Assembly (NCBI GenBank): GCA_963825305.1
Contig: CAWGTA010000003.1
Span: 248,001-312,000, forward strand
Length of the DNA: 64,000 nt
Direction of reading: 5' to 3'
Origin: PSRJ01 sp963825305
GTDB lineage: Bacteria > Acidobacteriota > Terriglobia > Bryobacterales > Bryobacteraceae
This document shows, one piece after another, positions 1 to 8,261 of this stretch. The notes beneath the pieces were generated by a model. That model was not told the origin of the DNA. It saw nothing but the letters and a program-made list of their open reading frames with translations, and did not search any database. Positions within the stretch are counted from its first letter, which is position 1. The number at the start of each line of letters is the position of its first letter. The position numbers and the translations under genes are program-made.

Positions 1-1
1 T

Positions 2-736
2 CAGCAAGGCATGCAGGCCTGGGGCGCCACCGCGAAGGGTTGGGCGCCGGGCTGGTCGCGGAACCCCGATGGTTATGTTCGCCCGGGACAACTGGCCTTA
101 CTGAAGCCTACCCTGACGTATACCGACTATCGTCTGGAGTTTTTCGGCCAGATCGAAAAGAAGGGCATGAGCTGGGCGGTGCGTGCGCAAGACCCCAAGA
201 ATTACTACGCCATGAAGGTCAAGGTTGTGGAACCGGGACTGCGGCCGATTATCGCCATGGTGCATTACGCGGTAGTGGGGGGTAAGGCGGGCCGCATCAT
301 GGAAACTCCGCTGTCGGTGATGATCCACAACGACACCGCTTACCACGTGGCGGTTCAGGTGCGAGGCCACCACGTCAGCGCGTCGATCGAAGGTCAGGAA
401 GTCGATTCGTGGACAGACGACTTGCTGGCTTCAGGTGGCGTTGGGTTCTTTAGTGAAGCCGGTGAGAAAGCCCGGCTCTATTGGATGAAGGTATCGAAGA
501 ACGACGACTGGCTGGGCCGAGTCTGCGCCTATCTTTCCGGAAGCTCAGTGGAGGATCAGCAGACCGCTTGGATGGAACGTCCCCAGATCCCCGGCCGCGC
601 GCCTTCGCATCCCGACCCGGCGCCATCGGAAGCAATTTTGTTGGCCGGCGAGACCGGCGAATTTTCATCAGGACGCCCGCAACGCTCGGCTTCGCGGGCC
701 GCATCTCAAGGAAGGATTCAACTATGGAATTCATGA
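2..736 (+). CDS. Secreted-type beta-sandwich (LamG/DUF1080-like) protein, 3' part
   Basis: The reading frame is open at the left edge, so the true start lies outside the window. The visible 244 residues alternate short beta-strand-like stretches (YTDYRLEFFGQIEKKG, NYYAMKVKVVE, YHVAVQVRGHHVSASIEGQEV, GGVGFFSEAGEKARLYWMKV), the pattern of concanavalin-like family 16/DUF1080/LamG domains that often bind or hydrolyse sugars. No catalytic motif is visible in the part present. The final 70 residues are Pro/Ser/Arg-rich and probably disordered. The stop overlaps the start of the TPR gene by 13 bases, which suggests translational coupling. The fold is inferred from pattern only; the function is unknown. 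Confidence 0.6.
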   Translation, partial: QQGMQAWGATAKGWAPGWSRNPDGYVRPGQLALLKPTLTYTDYRLEFFGQIEKKGMSWAVRAQDPKNYYAMKVKVVEPGLRPIIAMVHYAVVGGKAGRIMETPLSVMIHNDTAYHVAVQVRGHHVSASIEGQEVDSWTDDLLASGGVGFFSEAGEKARLYWMKVSKNDDWLGRVCAYLSGSSVEDQQTAWMERPQIPGRAPSHPDPAPSEAILLAGETGEFSSGRPQRSASRAASQGRIQLWNS

Positions 737-2376
737 AGGGTACGGATTCGGATGTTCTGCAAACTCTGCCGCGCGGCGTGACGCCGATCAATGACACGAA
801 GGCGCAGCAGAAGATGAGCCGCACTCTTTCCAAGGCCGTCTCGCTGCACCTTGAGGGAAAGCTGGAGAACGCGGCCAAGGTGTTGAGCAAGGCAATCGAA
901 TCGGGTGAGCAGGATGCCGGGCTGTTCGCGGCACTGGGGCACATCCAGTACGAGATGCGCGATTACGAAGCTGCCGCCTCGAGCTATGCGCAATTGGCGC
1001 AGATGGAACCGCAGCACCGCACGGCCCACTTCAACCTGGGCGTATGCCGCGGCAACTTGAAGGAGTGGCCCGCCGCCGCGGAGTCGTTCCACCAGGCATA
1101 CAAGATCGACGCGGCACGCGCGGAGGCGCTGCTGGGACTGGGAATCTGCCTGCTGCACACGGGCCATCCCCAAGAGGCCGGCGTCATGCTGGACAAGTAT
1201 CTGAGCCTGTTCCCGGAGAACGAGCAGGCCGCGTTTGGCAAGGCGGTCAGCTTTCAGCAGACCGGGCAACACGCCGAAGCCGCCGAATACTACCGCAAGG
1301 TCCTGGTGCGCAATCCGAAGTGTGAAGAGGCGTTGTCGAACCTGGTAGCCATGTTCGTGGAGAAGAAAGACCACGAAGCCGCACGCCGCTACGCCGAGAT
1401 GCTGGCCGAATTGCAGCCCAATTCACCCGTGGCCCTGGAGGCGCTGGCCACCATCGCCTTCGCGGACGGAGACTATCAGGCGGCCACCGGCTACTGCAAC
1501 GCCTTATCGGAATCGGCGCCGGAACGATTCGAAAACTGGTTCAACCTGGGCGTCGCCTTTCACAAGAGCGGCAACTTCCAAAAGGCCGCGCAGGCTTATA
1601 CGCAAGCGGCGGCGTTGAAGCCGGACTCGGCGCAATCCTATCTCAACCTGGGCGTGGCGCAGCAGGAACTGAACGAAATGGCTGCGGCGCGGGCATCTTA
1701 CGAAAAGGCCCTGCAGATCGATGCCAAACAGCCCGGCGTGCTGTGGAACTTAGCGCTCGTGCTGGAACAGCAAGGCGAGCGCAACCGCGCCGAAAAGTAT
1801 TACGGCAATATCCCGGACGACGCTCCGGAGTGGTGCGATGCGGCTTTCCGGTTGGGTTACCTGCGGCTGTTGCGCGGTGATTTCGCCGCCAGCGCGCAGA
1901 ACTTTGAAGCGTGCATCCAAAAGCGGCCGGACTGGCCGGAAGCGCACTTGAACGCAGGCATCGCGCATGCCCGTTCCAACCGGTCCGACGACGCCAAGCG
2001 CTGTTTTCAGGAGGCGCTGATGTTGCGCCCGGACTCTTCCGACGCGGTGCGCGGCTTAGCGGCACTGGCGCTGGAGGAGTTGGATTTCGATGCCGCCTTC
2101 GATTTCCATCGGCGCTTAATCGAGACCGGCGAGCGCAGCCCGGAGCTGTATTACAACGCGGGGCTGATCTGCCAGAAGCGCGGCCACACCGAGCAAGCCG
2201 TCAACTTCTACCAGCAGGCTTTGCAGGAGCACCCGACTTTCGCCGAGGCGTTGCTGAACTTGGGCCACGCGCTGATGGCGATCGGCCAGGAGGAAGAAGC
2301 GCGCTCCTGCTGGCGGCGCGCGATCCGCGAAAAGCCGGAACTGGCGCAGAACTATTTCGAGCCGCCGGCGGCGTAG
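724..2376 (+). CDS. Tetratricopeptide repeat protein
   Basis: A 550-residue protein made almost wholly of about a dozen TPR units of 34 residues (for example AAFGKAVSFQQTGQHAEAAE and AHFNLGVCRGNLKEWPAAAE). The start at 724 is chosen because AAGGAAGG at 708-715 is a strong Shine-Dalgarno eight bases upstream and because the preceding in-frame residues are Arg/Pro-rich with no repeat. No signal peptide or membrane segment is seen, so it is probably a cytoplasmic scaffold or adaptor; partners cannot be inferred. It overlaps the preceding sugar-binding-like gene, so the two are probably co-transcribed. TPR proteins of this kind are very common in Acidobacteriota. Confidence 0.85.
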   Translation: MEFMKGTDSDVLQTLPRGVTPINDTKAQQKMSRTLSKAVSLHLEGKLENAAKVLSKAIESGEQDAGLFAALGHIQYEMRDYEAAASSYAQLAQMEPQHRTAHFNLGVCRGNLKEWPAAAESFHQAYKIDAARAEALLGLGICLLHTGHPQEAGVMLDKYLSLFPENEQAAFGKAVSFQQTGQHAEAAEYYRKVLVRNPKCEEALSNLVAMFVEKKDHEAARRYAEMLAELQPNSPVALEALATIAFADGDYQAATGYCNALSESAPERFENWFNLGVAFHKSGNFQKAAQAYTQAAALKPDSAQSYLNLGVAQQELNEMAAARASYEKALQIDAKQPGVLWNLALVLEQQGERNRAEKYYGNIPDDAPEWCDAAFRLGYLRLLRGDFAASAQNFEACIQKRPDWPEAHLNAGIAHARSNRSDDAKRCFQEALMLRPDSSDAVRGLAALALEELDFDAAFDFHRRLIETGERSPELYYNAGLICQKRGHTEQAVNFYQQALQEHPTFAEALLNLGHALMAIGQEEEARSCWRRAIREKPELAQNYFEPPAA

Positions 2377-2419
2377 TGGTGGCGGGCCGGCGACAAGATC
2401 GCCAGCGCTACGCATCCGT

Positions 2420-2431
2420 TATAATCGCGGA
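2420..2431 (+). promoter_or_regulatory. Probable leaderless promoter of fabD
   Basis: A perfect TATAAT at 2420-2425 is followed by only six bases before the TTG start codon of fabD. Transcription from a -10 box usually begins about seven bases after its last T, which would place the transcript 5' end on or beside the start codon. No Shine-Dalgarno is present and no good -35 hexamer is seen. Confidence 0.5.
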
Positions 2432-3361
2432 TTGACCGCCAAAACCGCGTTTCTATTCCCCGGCCAGGGATCCCAATTCGCCGGAATGGGCAAAGCTTTG
2501 GCCGAGGCCTTTCCCGCCGCGCAACACATATTCGAAGAGGCCGACGACGTACTCGGCTTTCCGTTGTCGCGCCTCTGCTTCGAAGGCCCCGAGGACCAGC
2601 TCAAGCTCACCGAAAACCAGCAACCCGCGTTGCTGACGGTTTCCGCCGCCGCGTTCGCAGTGCTGCGCGACCGGGGCTGGCAGCCGGATTATGTGGCCGG
2701 CCACAGCATGGGCGAATACGCCGCTCTGGTGGCGGCCGGCAGCCTGCGCTTCGCCAACGCCATCCGCCTGTTGCGCAAGCGCGGCCAGTACATGCAGAAT
2801 GCCGTGCCCGAGGGCGAAGGGGCCATGGCAGCCCTGCTGCGGTTACCGGAAGGGAAGTTGGAAGCGGTCCTGGAGCAGGCTGCCCAAGGAGAGGTGGTTA
2901 CCGCGGCCAACTTCAATTCGCCGGACCAGGTGGTGATCGCGGGCCACGCCGGCGCCGTGGGCCGGGCGGTGGAGCTGGCTAAAGCCGCGGGCGCCCGCCG
3001 CGCAATGTTACTTCCAGTGAGCGCGCCGTTTCATTGCCCGCTGATGCGCCCCGCCCAGGAACGCCTGCGCGCCGATTTGGACACCACCGAATTTCAGGAC
3101 CTGGCGATCCCGCTCGTCAACAATTGGCAGGCGCGCGAAGTACGCACCGCCGCTGAGGCCCGGGAGGGCCTGTACCAGCAGATACCCAACCCGGTGCGCT
3201 GGGTAGAGTCCATGCGCTACCTGGCCGGCCAAGGGGTCACGCGCGCGATCGAAGTGGGGGCGGGCAGCGTGCTGACAGGCTTGCTCCGCGGAGTGGAGCC
3301 GCCCATCGCCGGGCAGAAATTCGGCGACCCGGCGGACCTGGAAAAGCTTACACCCGCCTGA
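2432..3361 (+). CDS. fabD: Malonyl-CoA:ACP transacylase
   Basis: Transfers malonyl from CoA to acyl carrier protein, the entry step to fatty acid elongation in the cytoplasm. The 309-residue length is typical. GQGSQ at residues 11-15, the nucleophile elbow GHSMGEY (Ser92), Arg117 in KRGQYM and catalytic His201 in SAPFHCP are all present. The start is TTG, set by the FPGQGSQ position; no ATG is available upstream and a TATAAT lies six bases before it. The usual fab neighbours (fabH, fabG, acpP) are absent, so it stands alone here. Its last 14 bases overlap the 3' end of the convergent deaminase gene. Confidence 0.95.
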   Translation: MTAKTAFLFPGQGSQFAGMGKALAEAFPAAQHIFEEADDVLGFPLSRLCFEGPEDQLKLTENQQPALLTVSAAAFAVLRDRGWQPDYVAGHSMGEYAALVAAGSLRFANAIRLLRKRGQYMQNAVPEGEGAMAALLRLPEGKLEAVLEQAAQGEVVTAANFNSPDQVVIAGHAGAVGRAVELAKAAGARRAMLLPVSAPFHCPLMRPAQERLRADLDTTEFQDLAIPLVNNWQAREVRTAAEAREGLYQQIPNPVRWVESMRYLAGQGVTRAIEVGAGSVLTGLLRGVEPPIAGQKFGDPADLEKLTPA

Positions 3362-3800
3362 TTCCGACGCGCGCTTCGCCGAACAGGACCTCCACCATAC
3401 CGAAGTGCTCGTTGTAATAATCGCTGGAATACTCGCGCATGCGTTCCGCCGAAATCACCACTTGGATGATGCCGGCCTGCACGATGGCGCGCGCGCAATC
3501 CATGCAAGGCATGATTTCGACATAGATGGTGCAACCCTCGGTGGCGGTGCCGGCGCGTGCCGCGTTGCAAATGGCGTTGCGCTCGGCGTGCTCGATCCAC
3601 AGGTACTTGGTCGGCCGCACCAGCCGCTCGGGCACATCGTCGCGGATGCCCCGCGGAAACGAGTTATAGCCGGTGGAGCGGATTTCGTGGTTGGGTCCAA
3701 CAATCACGCAACCGAGCTGCGTGTTGGGGTCCTTGCTGCGACAGGCGACCGCTTTGCAGATATCGAGATAATACTGGTCCCAGGAGGGAATCGCGCGCAT
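3348..3800 (-). CDS. Deoxycytidylate (dCMP) deaminase family protein
   Basis: Zinc-dependent deamination of dCMP to dUMP, feeding dTMP synthesis. A 150-residue protein with the zinc and proton-shuttle motif HAE at 71-73 and the zinc cysteines PCMDC at 98-102, both intact, plus the N-terminal SKDPNTQLGCVIV typical of dCMP deaminase/ComEB. The start at MRAIPSWDQY is preferred over an upstream in-frame ATG because homologous sequence begins there and the longer form would include hairpin A1. It is convergent with fabD. Confidence 0.9.
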   Translation of the reverse strand: MRAIPSWDQYYLDICKAVACRSKDPNTQLGCVIVGPNHEIRSTGYNSFPRGIRDDVPERLVRPTKYLWIEHAERNAICNAARAGTATEGCTIYVEIMPCMDCARAIVQAGIIQVVISAERMREYSSDYYNEHFGMVEVLFGEARVGIRRV

Positions 3801-3830
3801 GGGGTTCCATCGTAGCAGAACTGCACCGGC

Positions 3831-3868
3831 GGGGAACTGCACCGGCGGCAAAGACCGCCGGCGTTACG
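3831..3868. repeat. Family A palindrome, unit A1
   Basis: The sequence holds CACCGGCGG, a CAAAGA loop and CCGCCGG, ending GCGTTACG, which folds into a GC stem. A partial extra copy (CACCGGCGG) sits just before it. It is the same element found beside the transposase gene and at several other places in the window. Confidence 0.75.
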
Positions 3869-3895
3869 TGAGAATCCGTCGTCGGCGGGCGCACT

Positions 3896-3928
3896 GTAAC
3901 GCTGGCGGTCCTTGCCGCCGGTGTTTTT
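3896..3928. repeat. Family A palindrome A2, directly before the RAYT gene
   Basis: A GTAACGCTGGCGG stem arm, short loop and CCGCCGGTG arm are followed by TTTTT and then the ATG of the transposase. It is the reverse complement of unit A3 at the other end of the gene, apart from one base at its outer edge. The hairpin plus T-run resembles a terminator and occupies the place where a ribosome binding site would be, so it may limit transposase expression. Confidence 0.75.
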
Positions 3929-4501
3929 ATGTTCTGGCACAGACGGCTCCCCCACTGGACCCCCGACAGTTCCACCGTTTTCGTTACCTGGAGGCTTGCC
4001 GGAACCATGCCGCAGATACCACCGGCAATTCTCATGAAAGAGTCTGATCCCGGCCGCGCCTTCGCCCGTCAAGATCGCGAATTGGGTCGGATTCGATCTG
4101 GGCCACAGTGGCTCAAGGACCCCCAGGTCGCCGAAATGTTCTTGGAGGCACTGCGTTACGGCGCTGCGGACCGCCAGATCTACGAGCTGTTCGCCTGGGT
4201 TCTGATGCCGAACCATGTACATATCGTGTTCCGCCCCATGGAGCCGTTATCAGAGATCCTCCGTTGGCTGAAATCGGCCACGGGCAAACGCGCAAACCAG
4301 TTGCTCGGGCACGCGGGACACCGATTTTGGCAGCGGGAATACTACGATCACTGGATTCGCTCGGAGCCGGAGTTATGGAGAATAATTCGGTACGTCGAGC
4401 GGAATCCGGTAGGCGCGGGGCTGGTCACAAGACAGGAAGACTGGCCGTGGTCGAGCGCGGCAAACGGCACCGGCGGCAAGGACCGCCAGCGCTACGAATA
4501 A
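3929..4501 (+). CDS. REP-associated tyrosine transposase (RAYT, IS200-like Y1 family)
   Basis: Single-strand DNA transposase family that cleaves palindromic REP sequences. The 190-residue protein has the HUH-type motif MPNHVHIV at 93-100, the catalytic tyrosine region QREYYDH at 136-142, the RAYT hallmark RYVERNP at 154-160 and WPWSS at 172-176. The N-terminus RRLPHW followed by VFVTWRLAG is also typical. It looks intact. It is flanked by inverted palindromes A2 and A3, and the last codons and stop lie inside or beside A3. There is no Shine-Dalgarno. Related hairpins recur along the window, consistent with past REP dispersal. The family assignment is from motifs; activity is inference. Confidence 0.92.
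   Translation: MFWHRRLPHWTPDSSTVFVTWRLAGTMPQIPPAILMKESDPGRAFARQDRELGRIRSGPQWLKDPQVAEMFLEALRYGAADRQIYELFAWVLMPNHVHIVFRPMEPLSEILRWLKSATGKRANQLLGHAGHRFWQREYYDHWIRSEPELWRIIRYVERNPVGAGLVTRQEDWPWSSAANGTGGKDRQRYE
4468..4496. repeat. Family A palindrome A3, at the end of the RAYT gene
   Basis: CACCGGCGG, a short loop and CCGCCAGCGCTACG form the inverted partner of A2. The element encodes the final residues GTGGKDRQRY of the transposase, so gene and REP are physically merged. Confidence 0.75.
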
Positions 4502-4560
4502 TCGCAGTTGCTTTTTTCCTTCCGTTCAGGCAAGCTGATAAGTTTTCCGCAACATTGCTC

Positions 4561-5514
4561 ATGCTGGAACGCGTCCTGTACCACGACCACTGTTTTGACG
4601 GGGCAGCCTCGGCTGCTTTCTTCAGCCGCTTCATTCAGGGAGCGCTGCATCCCGGCGCGGAGTTCCGCTACACGGGCATGGCCCATAAGGCTTCTCAAAT
4701 GTTCGATCCGGCCCTGTTTGACGGGGATGAGAACGCCATCGTCGACTTCAAGTATTCCAGCAACCCGCGGCTGACCTGGTGGTTCGATCATCACCAGAGC
4801 GCCTTTCTGAACGCCGCCGACGCCGAACACTTCCGGAAGGATACCAGCGGCCGCAAGCTTTACGACCCCAGTTACAAATCGTGCACTTCGTTCATCTGCG
4901 ACGTCGCCCGGGACCGTTTCGGATTCCGCGCGCCCGATCTGGAGGACCTGGTGCATTGGTCGCTCATTATCGATGGCGCCCAGTATCCTAACGCCCAGGC
5001 CGCCGTGGAATTGGGCGCGCCGGCCATGCAGCTAACCCTGGTTATCGAAGCCGCCAAAGGCTCCGACGTGGTGCAGCGAATCATCGGCTGGATGCAGCAC
5101 CGGCCTTTGACCGAGATCATCGCCGAGCCGGAAATGCAGACACTTTACAAGCCGCTCTACCAGCGCCATCTGCAGAGCATCGACATCATCAAGGACCGCG
5201 CCCGGCAGGCCGATGGGGTGGTTTTCTTCGATCTCACCGGTTATGAGATGGAAGGCTACAACAAGTTCATCCCGTACTACCTGTTTCCAAGCTCCACGTA
5301 TACGGTTTCGGTGAGCCCCTCGAGTTTTCGTGCGAAGGTATCGGTGGGATCGAACCCGTGGACGCCGGGTGAGTTGAAACACAACCTGGCCAGCATTTGC
5401 GAACGCTACGGCGGCGGCGGCCACGCGCGGGTAGGCGCCATCAGCTTCGAGCCTGGCGAGATTGAAAAGGCCCGGTCGGTAGCGGCCGAGATTGTCGAAG
5501 AGTTGAAAGAATAG
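4561..5514 (+). CDS. DHH/DHHA1 family phosphoesterase
   Basis: A 317-residue cytoplasmic protein of the DHH superfamily, whose members hydrolyse small phosphodiesters (nanoRNA, pAp, cyclic dinucleotides) with two metal ions. Visible motifs are HDHCFDG at 8-14 (metal-binding His/Asp), WWFDHHQS with DHH at 76-78, a middle IDGAQYP, and the DHHA1 signature RYGGGGHARVG near residues 282-292. The start at ATG 4561 is chosen because MLERVLYHDH begins the first metal motif, while in-frame residues upstream are out-of-frame transposase sequence. The subfamily (NrnA-like or other) cannot be settled by eye. It follows the RAYT gene by 59 bases. Confidence 0.85.
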   Translation: MLERVLYHDHCFDGAASAAFFSRFIQGALHPGAEFRYTGMAHKASQMFDPALFDGDENAIVDFKYSSNPRLTWWFDHHQSAFLNAADAEHFRKDTSGRKLYDPSYKSCTSFICDVARDRFGFRAPDLEDLVHWSLIIDGAQYPNAQAAVELGAPAMQLTLVIEAAKGSDVVQRIIGWMQHRPLTEIIAEPEMQTLYKPLYQRHLQSIDIIKDRARQADGVVFFDLTGYEMEGYNKFIPYYLFPSSTYTVSVSPSSFRAKVSVGSNPWTPGELKHNLASICERYGGGGHARVGAISFEPGEIEKARSVAAEIVEELKE

Positions 5515-5517
5515 ACC

Positions 5518-5572
5518 TGACACAGGCCGGGAGGCCTGTGCTACGTAACGCCGGCGATCTTTGTCGCCGGTG
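5518..5572. repeat. Compound palindrome B + A
   Basis: A family B hairpin (ACAGGCC, GGGA, GGCCTGT) runs through the shared linker CTACGTAACG straight into a family A hairpin (CCGGCGA, loop, TCGCCGG), followed by GTTTTAA. It lies between convergent genes and could end transcription from either side. The A unit is the A/T-paired stem variant. Confidence 0.7.
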
Positions 5573-5582
5573 CCGTTTTAAT

Positions 5583-6224
5583 TCAATATCCGTTCTCGCG
5601 CAGCTTCTCCACTGTCAACGCCGGGTGCAGCTCCAGTTTGCGCAGCAGCTTCTCCACGTGCTTGGCGAGGATATCGCATTCCACGTTGAGCCGTGCGCCG
5701 GGGCGATAGCCGCCCAGTGTCGTATTCCGATAGGTGTGCGGAATGATGGTCACCGCCAGCACCCCGGCTTCAAGCTCCGCAATCGTCAAGCTGATTCCGT
5801 CGATCGCAACCGAGCCCTTATACACCAGAAACGCGTCCAGCTCCGCCGGAATCCTCACCCGCAGCCACCAGTTCTCATCGCCCAAGGCTTCGAGCGACAC
5901 CAACTCCCCCGCGCCATCCACGTGCCCTTGGACAATATGACCGCTCAGCCTGCCGTTGGGTGACAGAGGCCGCTCCAGATTCACGCGCGACCCGGCGCGC
6001 AAGTCGCCCAGATTACTGCGCCGCAGGGTCTCGGGCGCCAGATCGGCGGCGAAGGATCCGGCCTTCAGATCCACCGCCGTCAGGCACACGCCGTTCACCG
6101 CGATGCTCGCGCCCTCGCGCAGATCCTCCATAACGATGGAGCAGTTAACCGTGAGACGCGAACCGGCCGCGCGGCCTTCAATCGCGCCCACGGTGCCCAG
6201 CTCTTCAATGATCCCCGTAAACAT
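5583..6224 (-). CDS. ribE: Riboflavin synthase, alpha chain
   Basis: Dismutates two 6,7-dimethyl-8-ribityllumazine to riboflavin. The 213-residue length fits. MFTGIIEELG is the classic N-terminus, and the two lumazine-binding repeats are visible: GSRLTV, GASIAVNGVCLTAV with SNLGDLRAGSRVNLER, and then GHIVQGHVDGAG, GSVAIDGISLTI, TTLGGYRPGARLNVECD. The start at 6224 is fixed by that N-terminus and overlaps the end of ribD by 20 bases, so it is the last gene of the ftsY-ribD-ribE operon. Confidence 0.95.
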   Translation of the reverse strand: MFTGIIEELGTVGAIEGRAAGSRLTVNCSIVMEDLREGASIAVNGVCLTAVDLKAGSFAADLAPETLRRSNLGDLRAGSRVNLERPLSPNGRLSGHIVQGHVDGAGELVSLEALGDENWWLRVRIPAELDAFLVYKGSVAIDGISLTIAELEAGVLAVTIIPHTYRNTTLGGYRPGARLNVECDILAKHVEKLLRKLELHPALTVEKLRENGY

Positions 6225-7314
6225 CCAGGTATCCTTCCACGGCGAACTCGTCCGGCGGAATCGGGTGGATCGTGATGCCGTGGACGCGGATGGCATCCGC
6301 CCGGCGCCGCCGTCCAATGCCGCCGGCCAGCGGCAAGGCCTCCAGCCCACCCAGAATCTTGGGACCGTAATAGAGGAAGACGCGGTCGACGCAGCCGGTC
6401 TCGAGCGCCGTCCAATTCACTTTGCTGCCCGCCTCGATCAACAGCGAAAGATAGCGCTGTTTGCCCAGCCAGTTGATGGCGCCGCGCAGGTCCGCGCGGC
6501 CGCCCAGGCCATCCATGACGAGCACCTGAATGCCGCGGCCCTCCAGGATTTTGCGGCGTTCCGGAGAAGAGGCGGAGGTGGTCACCACCACCACGTCCGC
6601 CGACGCGCTGCGCGCCATCTTCGAATCGAGGGGCAGGCGGAGCTGGGAATCCAGCACGATGCGCAGCAGGGGACGGCAGCGCGCCAGGCCTGTGCGGTCG
6701 GTGAGCAGGCAATCGTCAGCCAGCACGGTGCCGATGCCGGTCAGGATGGCGTCGTGGTCGTGGCGCACTTGTTGGACGTGTTCGCGAGCGCGCTCGCTGG
6801 TGATCCAGCCGCGGTTGTCATCCGGCGCGGAAATCTTGCCGTCCAGCGTGATCGCCGCCTTCAGCGTCACCAGCGGCCGGCCCGTGCGCATGAAGTGTAG
6901 AAAAGGCTGGTTGAGCTTCTCGGCTTCGGGGGCGAACTCGGAGGCCAACTCGACTTCGATGCCGGCGGCGCGCAGCGTCTCAAATCCCTGGCCGGACACT
7001 AGCGGGTTGGGGTCTGGCAGCGGCGCGATCACCCGCGCCACGCCCGCGGCCACAATGGCGTTGGCACAGGGAGCGGTGCGGCCCTGATGGGAGCACGGTT
7101 CGAGCGTGAGATACAAGGTGGCGCCGCGCGCCTACTCGCCAGCTTGTGCCAGCGCGATGATTTCGGCATGGTGGACGCCGGCATAGGTATGGAACCCGCG
7201 GCCCACCACGCGCTCATCGAGCACCAGGACGGCCCCCACCATGGGATTGGGGCTGGCCAGCCCGCGCCCCTGGCGAGCCAACTCCAGGGCTTCGCGCATG
7301 AACGCAGGATTCAT
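6205..7314 (-). pseudogene. ribD: ribD (deaminase/reductase) interrupted by an in-frame amber codon
   Basis: Bifunctional riboflavin enzyme: N-terminal deaminase, C-terminal 5-amino-6-ribosylamino-uracil reductase, 369 codons in all. The deaminase zinc motif HHAE is at codons 48-51 and PCSHQGRTAPC at 73-83. Codon 61 between them (bases 7132-7134) is TAG, with the frame unchanged on both sides (AQAGE before, ARGATLYLTLEP after); a basic or Gln residue is usual there. The reductase domain (TLDGKIS, GWITSE, GTVLADD, LIEAGSKVN) is intact. There are three readings: sequence error, recent nonsense mutation, or amber read-through. The ATG overlaps the ftsY stop as ATGA. Since ribD is needed for riboflavin synthesis and the rest is undamaged, an error is the simplest explanation. 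Confidence 0.85.
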
Positions 7315-8261
7315 TTTTCGAAAAGGGATTCGATGAAAACTTCCGGGTCAAAGGGCAACAGGTCGCCGGCCTTTTCGCCAACGCCCACGTAGCGAATCGG
7401 CAGGTTGAGTTCGCGCGCGATGGCCACCACGATTCCGCCCTTAGCGGTGCCATCCAGCTTGGCCAGCACGATCCCCGTGACTCCCGAGGTCTCGGTGAAC
7501 TTGCGGGCCTGTTCCAGCCCGTTCTGCCCGGTGGTCGCGTCCAGCACCAGCAGCACTTCGTGCGGGGCGTCGGGGATCACCTTCTTGGCGGTGCGGCTCA
7601 TCTTCTGCAACTCCGCCATCAGGTTTTCCTTAGTTTGCAGGCGGCCCGCGGTGTCGATAATGACGTAGTCCAATTTCCGCGCCTTGGCCGTTTGCAGAGC
7701 GTCAAACAGCACGGCGCTGGGATCGCTCCCGGCGTTCTGGCGGTGCACCGGCGCCCCGGCGCGCTGGCCCCAGATTTCTAATTGCTCGATGGCGGCGGCG
7801 CGGAACGTATCGGCCGCGCACAAAAGCACGCTCCGCTGCTCGCTCTTGAAACGGTGCGCCAGCTTCCCGATGGTGGTGGTCTTACCGGCGCCGTTCACAC
7901 CGACCACCAGGATCACGGCAGGAGGCTCGGTAACACGCGCGCGGGCGTGCTCGCTGGCCTGCAGAATTTCGAGCAGATGCTCGCGAATGAGCCCCTTCAC
8001 TTCCGCGGCGTCGTTCAATTGGTGTCTTTCCACACGCTGCCGGATGGTCTCCAGAATTTCCCCGGTGGTGCGTGCGCCGACGTCGGCGGAGATCAGTGTC
8101 GACTCCAGCTCATCCAGCAAATCCGCGTCGATTTCGCGTTTCCCCTGGATGGCGTCTTCCAGCGCGGAGACCAGGCCCGCGCGCGTTTTTTGTACGCCGC
8201 TCTTCAGTTTCTCCAGCAGGGATGGCTCTTGCTCCACCGAGCCGAATAGCGTTTGGATCAT
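7311..8261 (-). CDS. ftsY: Signal recognition particle receptor FtsY
   Basis: SRP-receptor GTPase that docks ribosome-SRP complexes at the membrane for SecYEG insertion. A 316-residue protein with a short acidic N-domain, the NG-domain helical bundle (RTRAGL-like KTRAGLVSALEDAI at 25-38), P-loop GVNGAGKTTT at 121-130, DTFRAAA at 151-157, DTAGRLQT at 203-210, LVLDATTGQNG, AKLDGTAKGG and the C-terminal GVGEKAGDLLPFDPEVF. No long acidic A-domain is present. It is the first gene of the operon; its TGA overlaps the ribD ATG. The start at MIQTLFG lies 25 bases from the divergent dehydrogenase start. Confidence 0.97.
   Translation of the reverse strand: MIQTLFGSVEQEPSLLEKLKSGVQKTRAGLVSALEDAIQGKREIDADLLDELESTLISADVGARTTGEILETIRQRVERHQLNDAAEVKGLIREHLLEILQASEHARARVTEPPAVILVVGVNGAGKTTTIGKLAHRFKSEQRSVLLCAADTFRAAAIEQLEIWGQRAGAPVHRQNAGSDPSAVLFDALQTAKARKLDYVIIDTAGRLQTKENLMAELQKMSRTAKKVIPDAPHEVLLVLDATTGQNGLEQARKFTETSGVTGIVLAKLDGTAKGGIVVAIARELNLPIRYVGVGEKAGDLLPFDPEVFIESLFEK

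Noticed and set aside
3831..4496. CRISPR-like repeat cluster
   Set aside because: Units are palindromic, few, in inverted orientation and without uniform spacers; REP/RAYT explains them.
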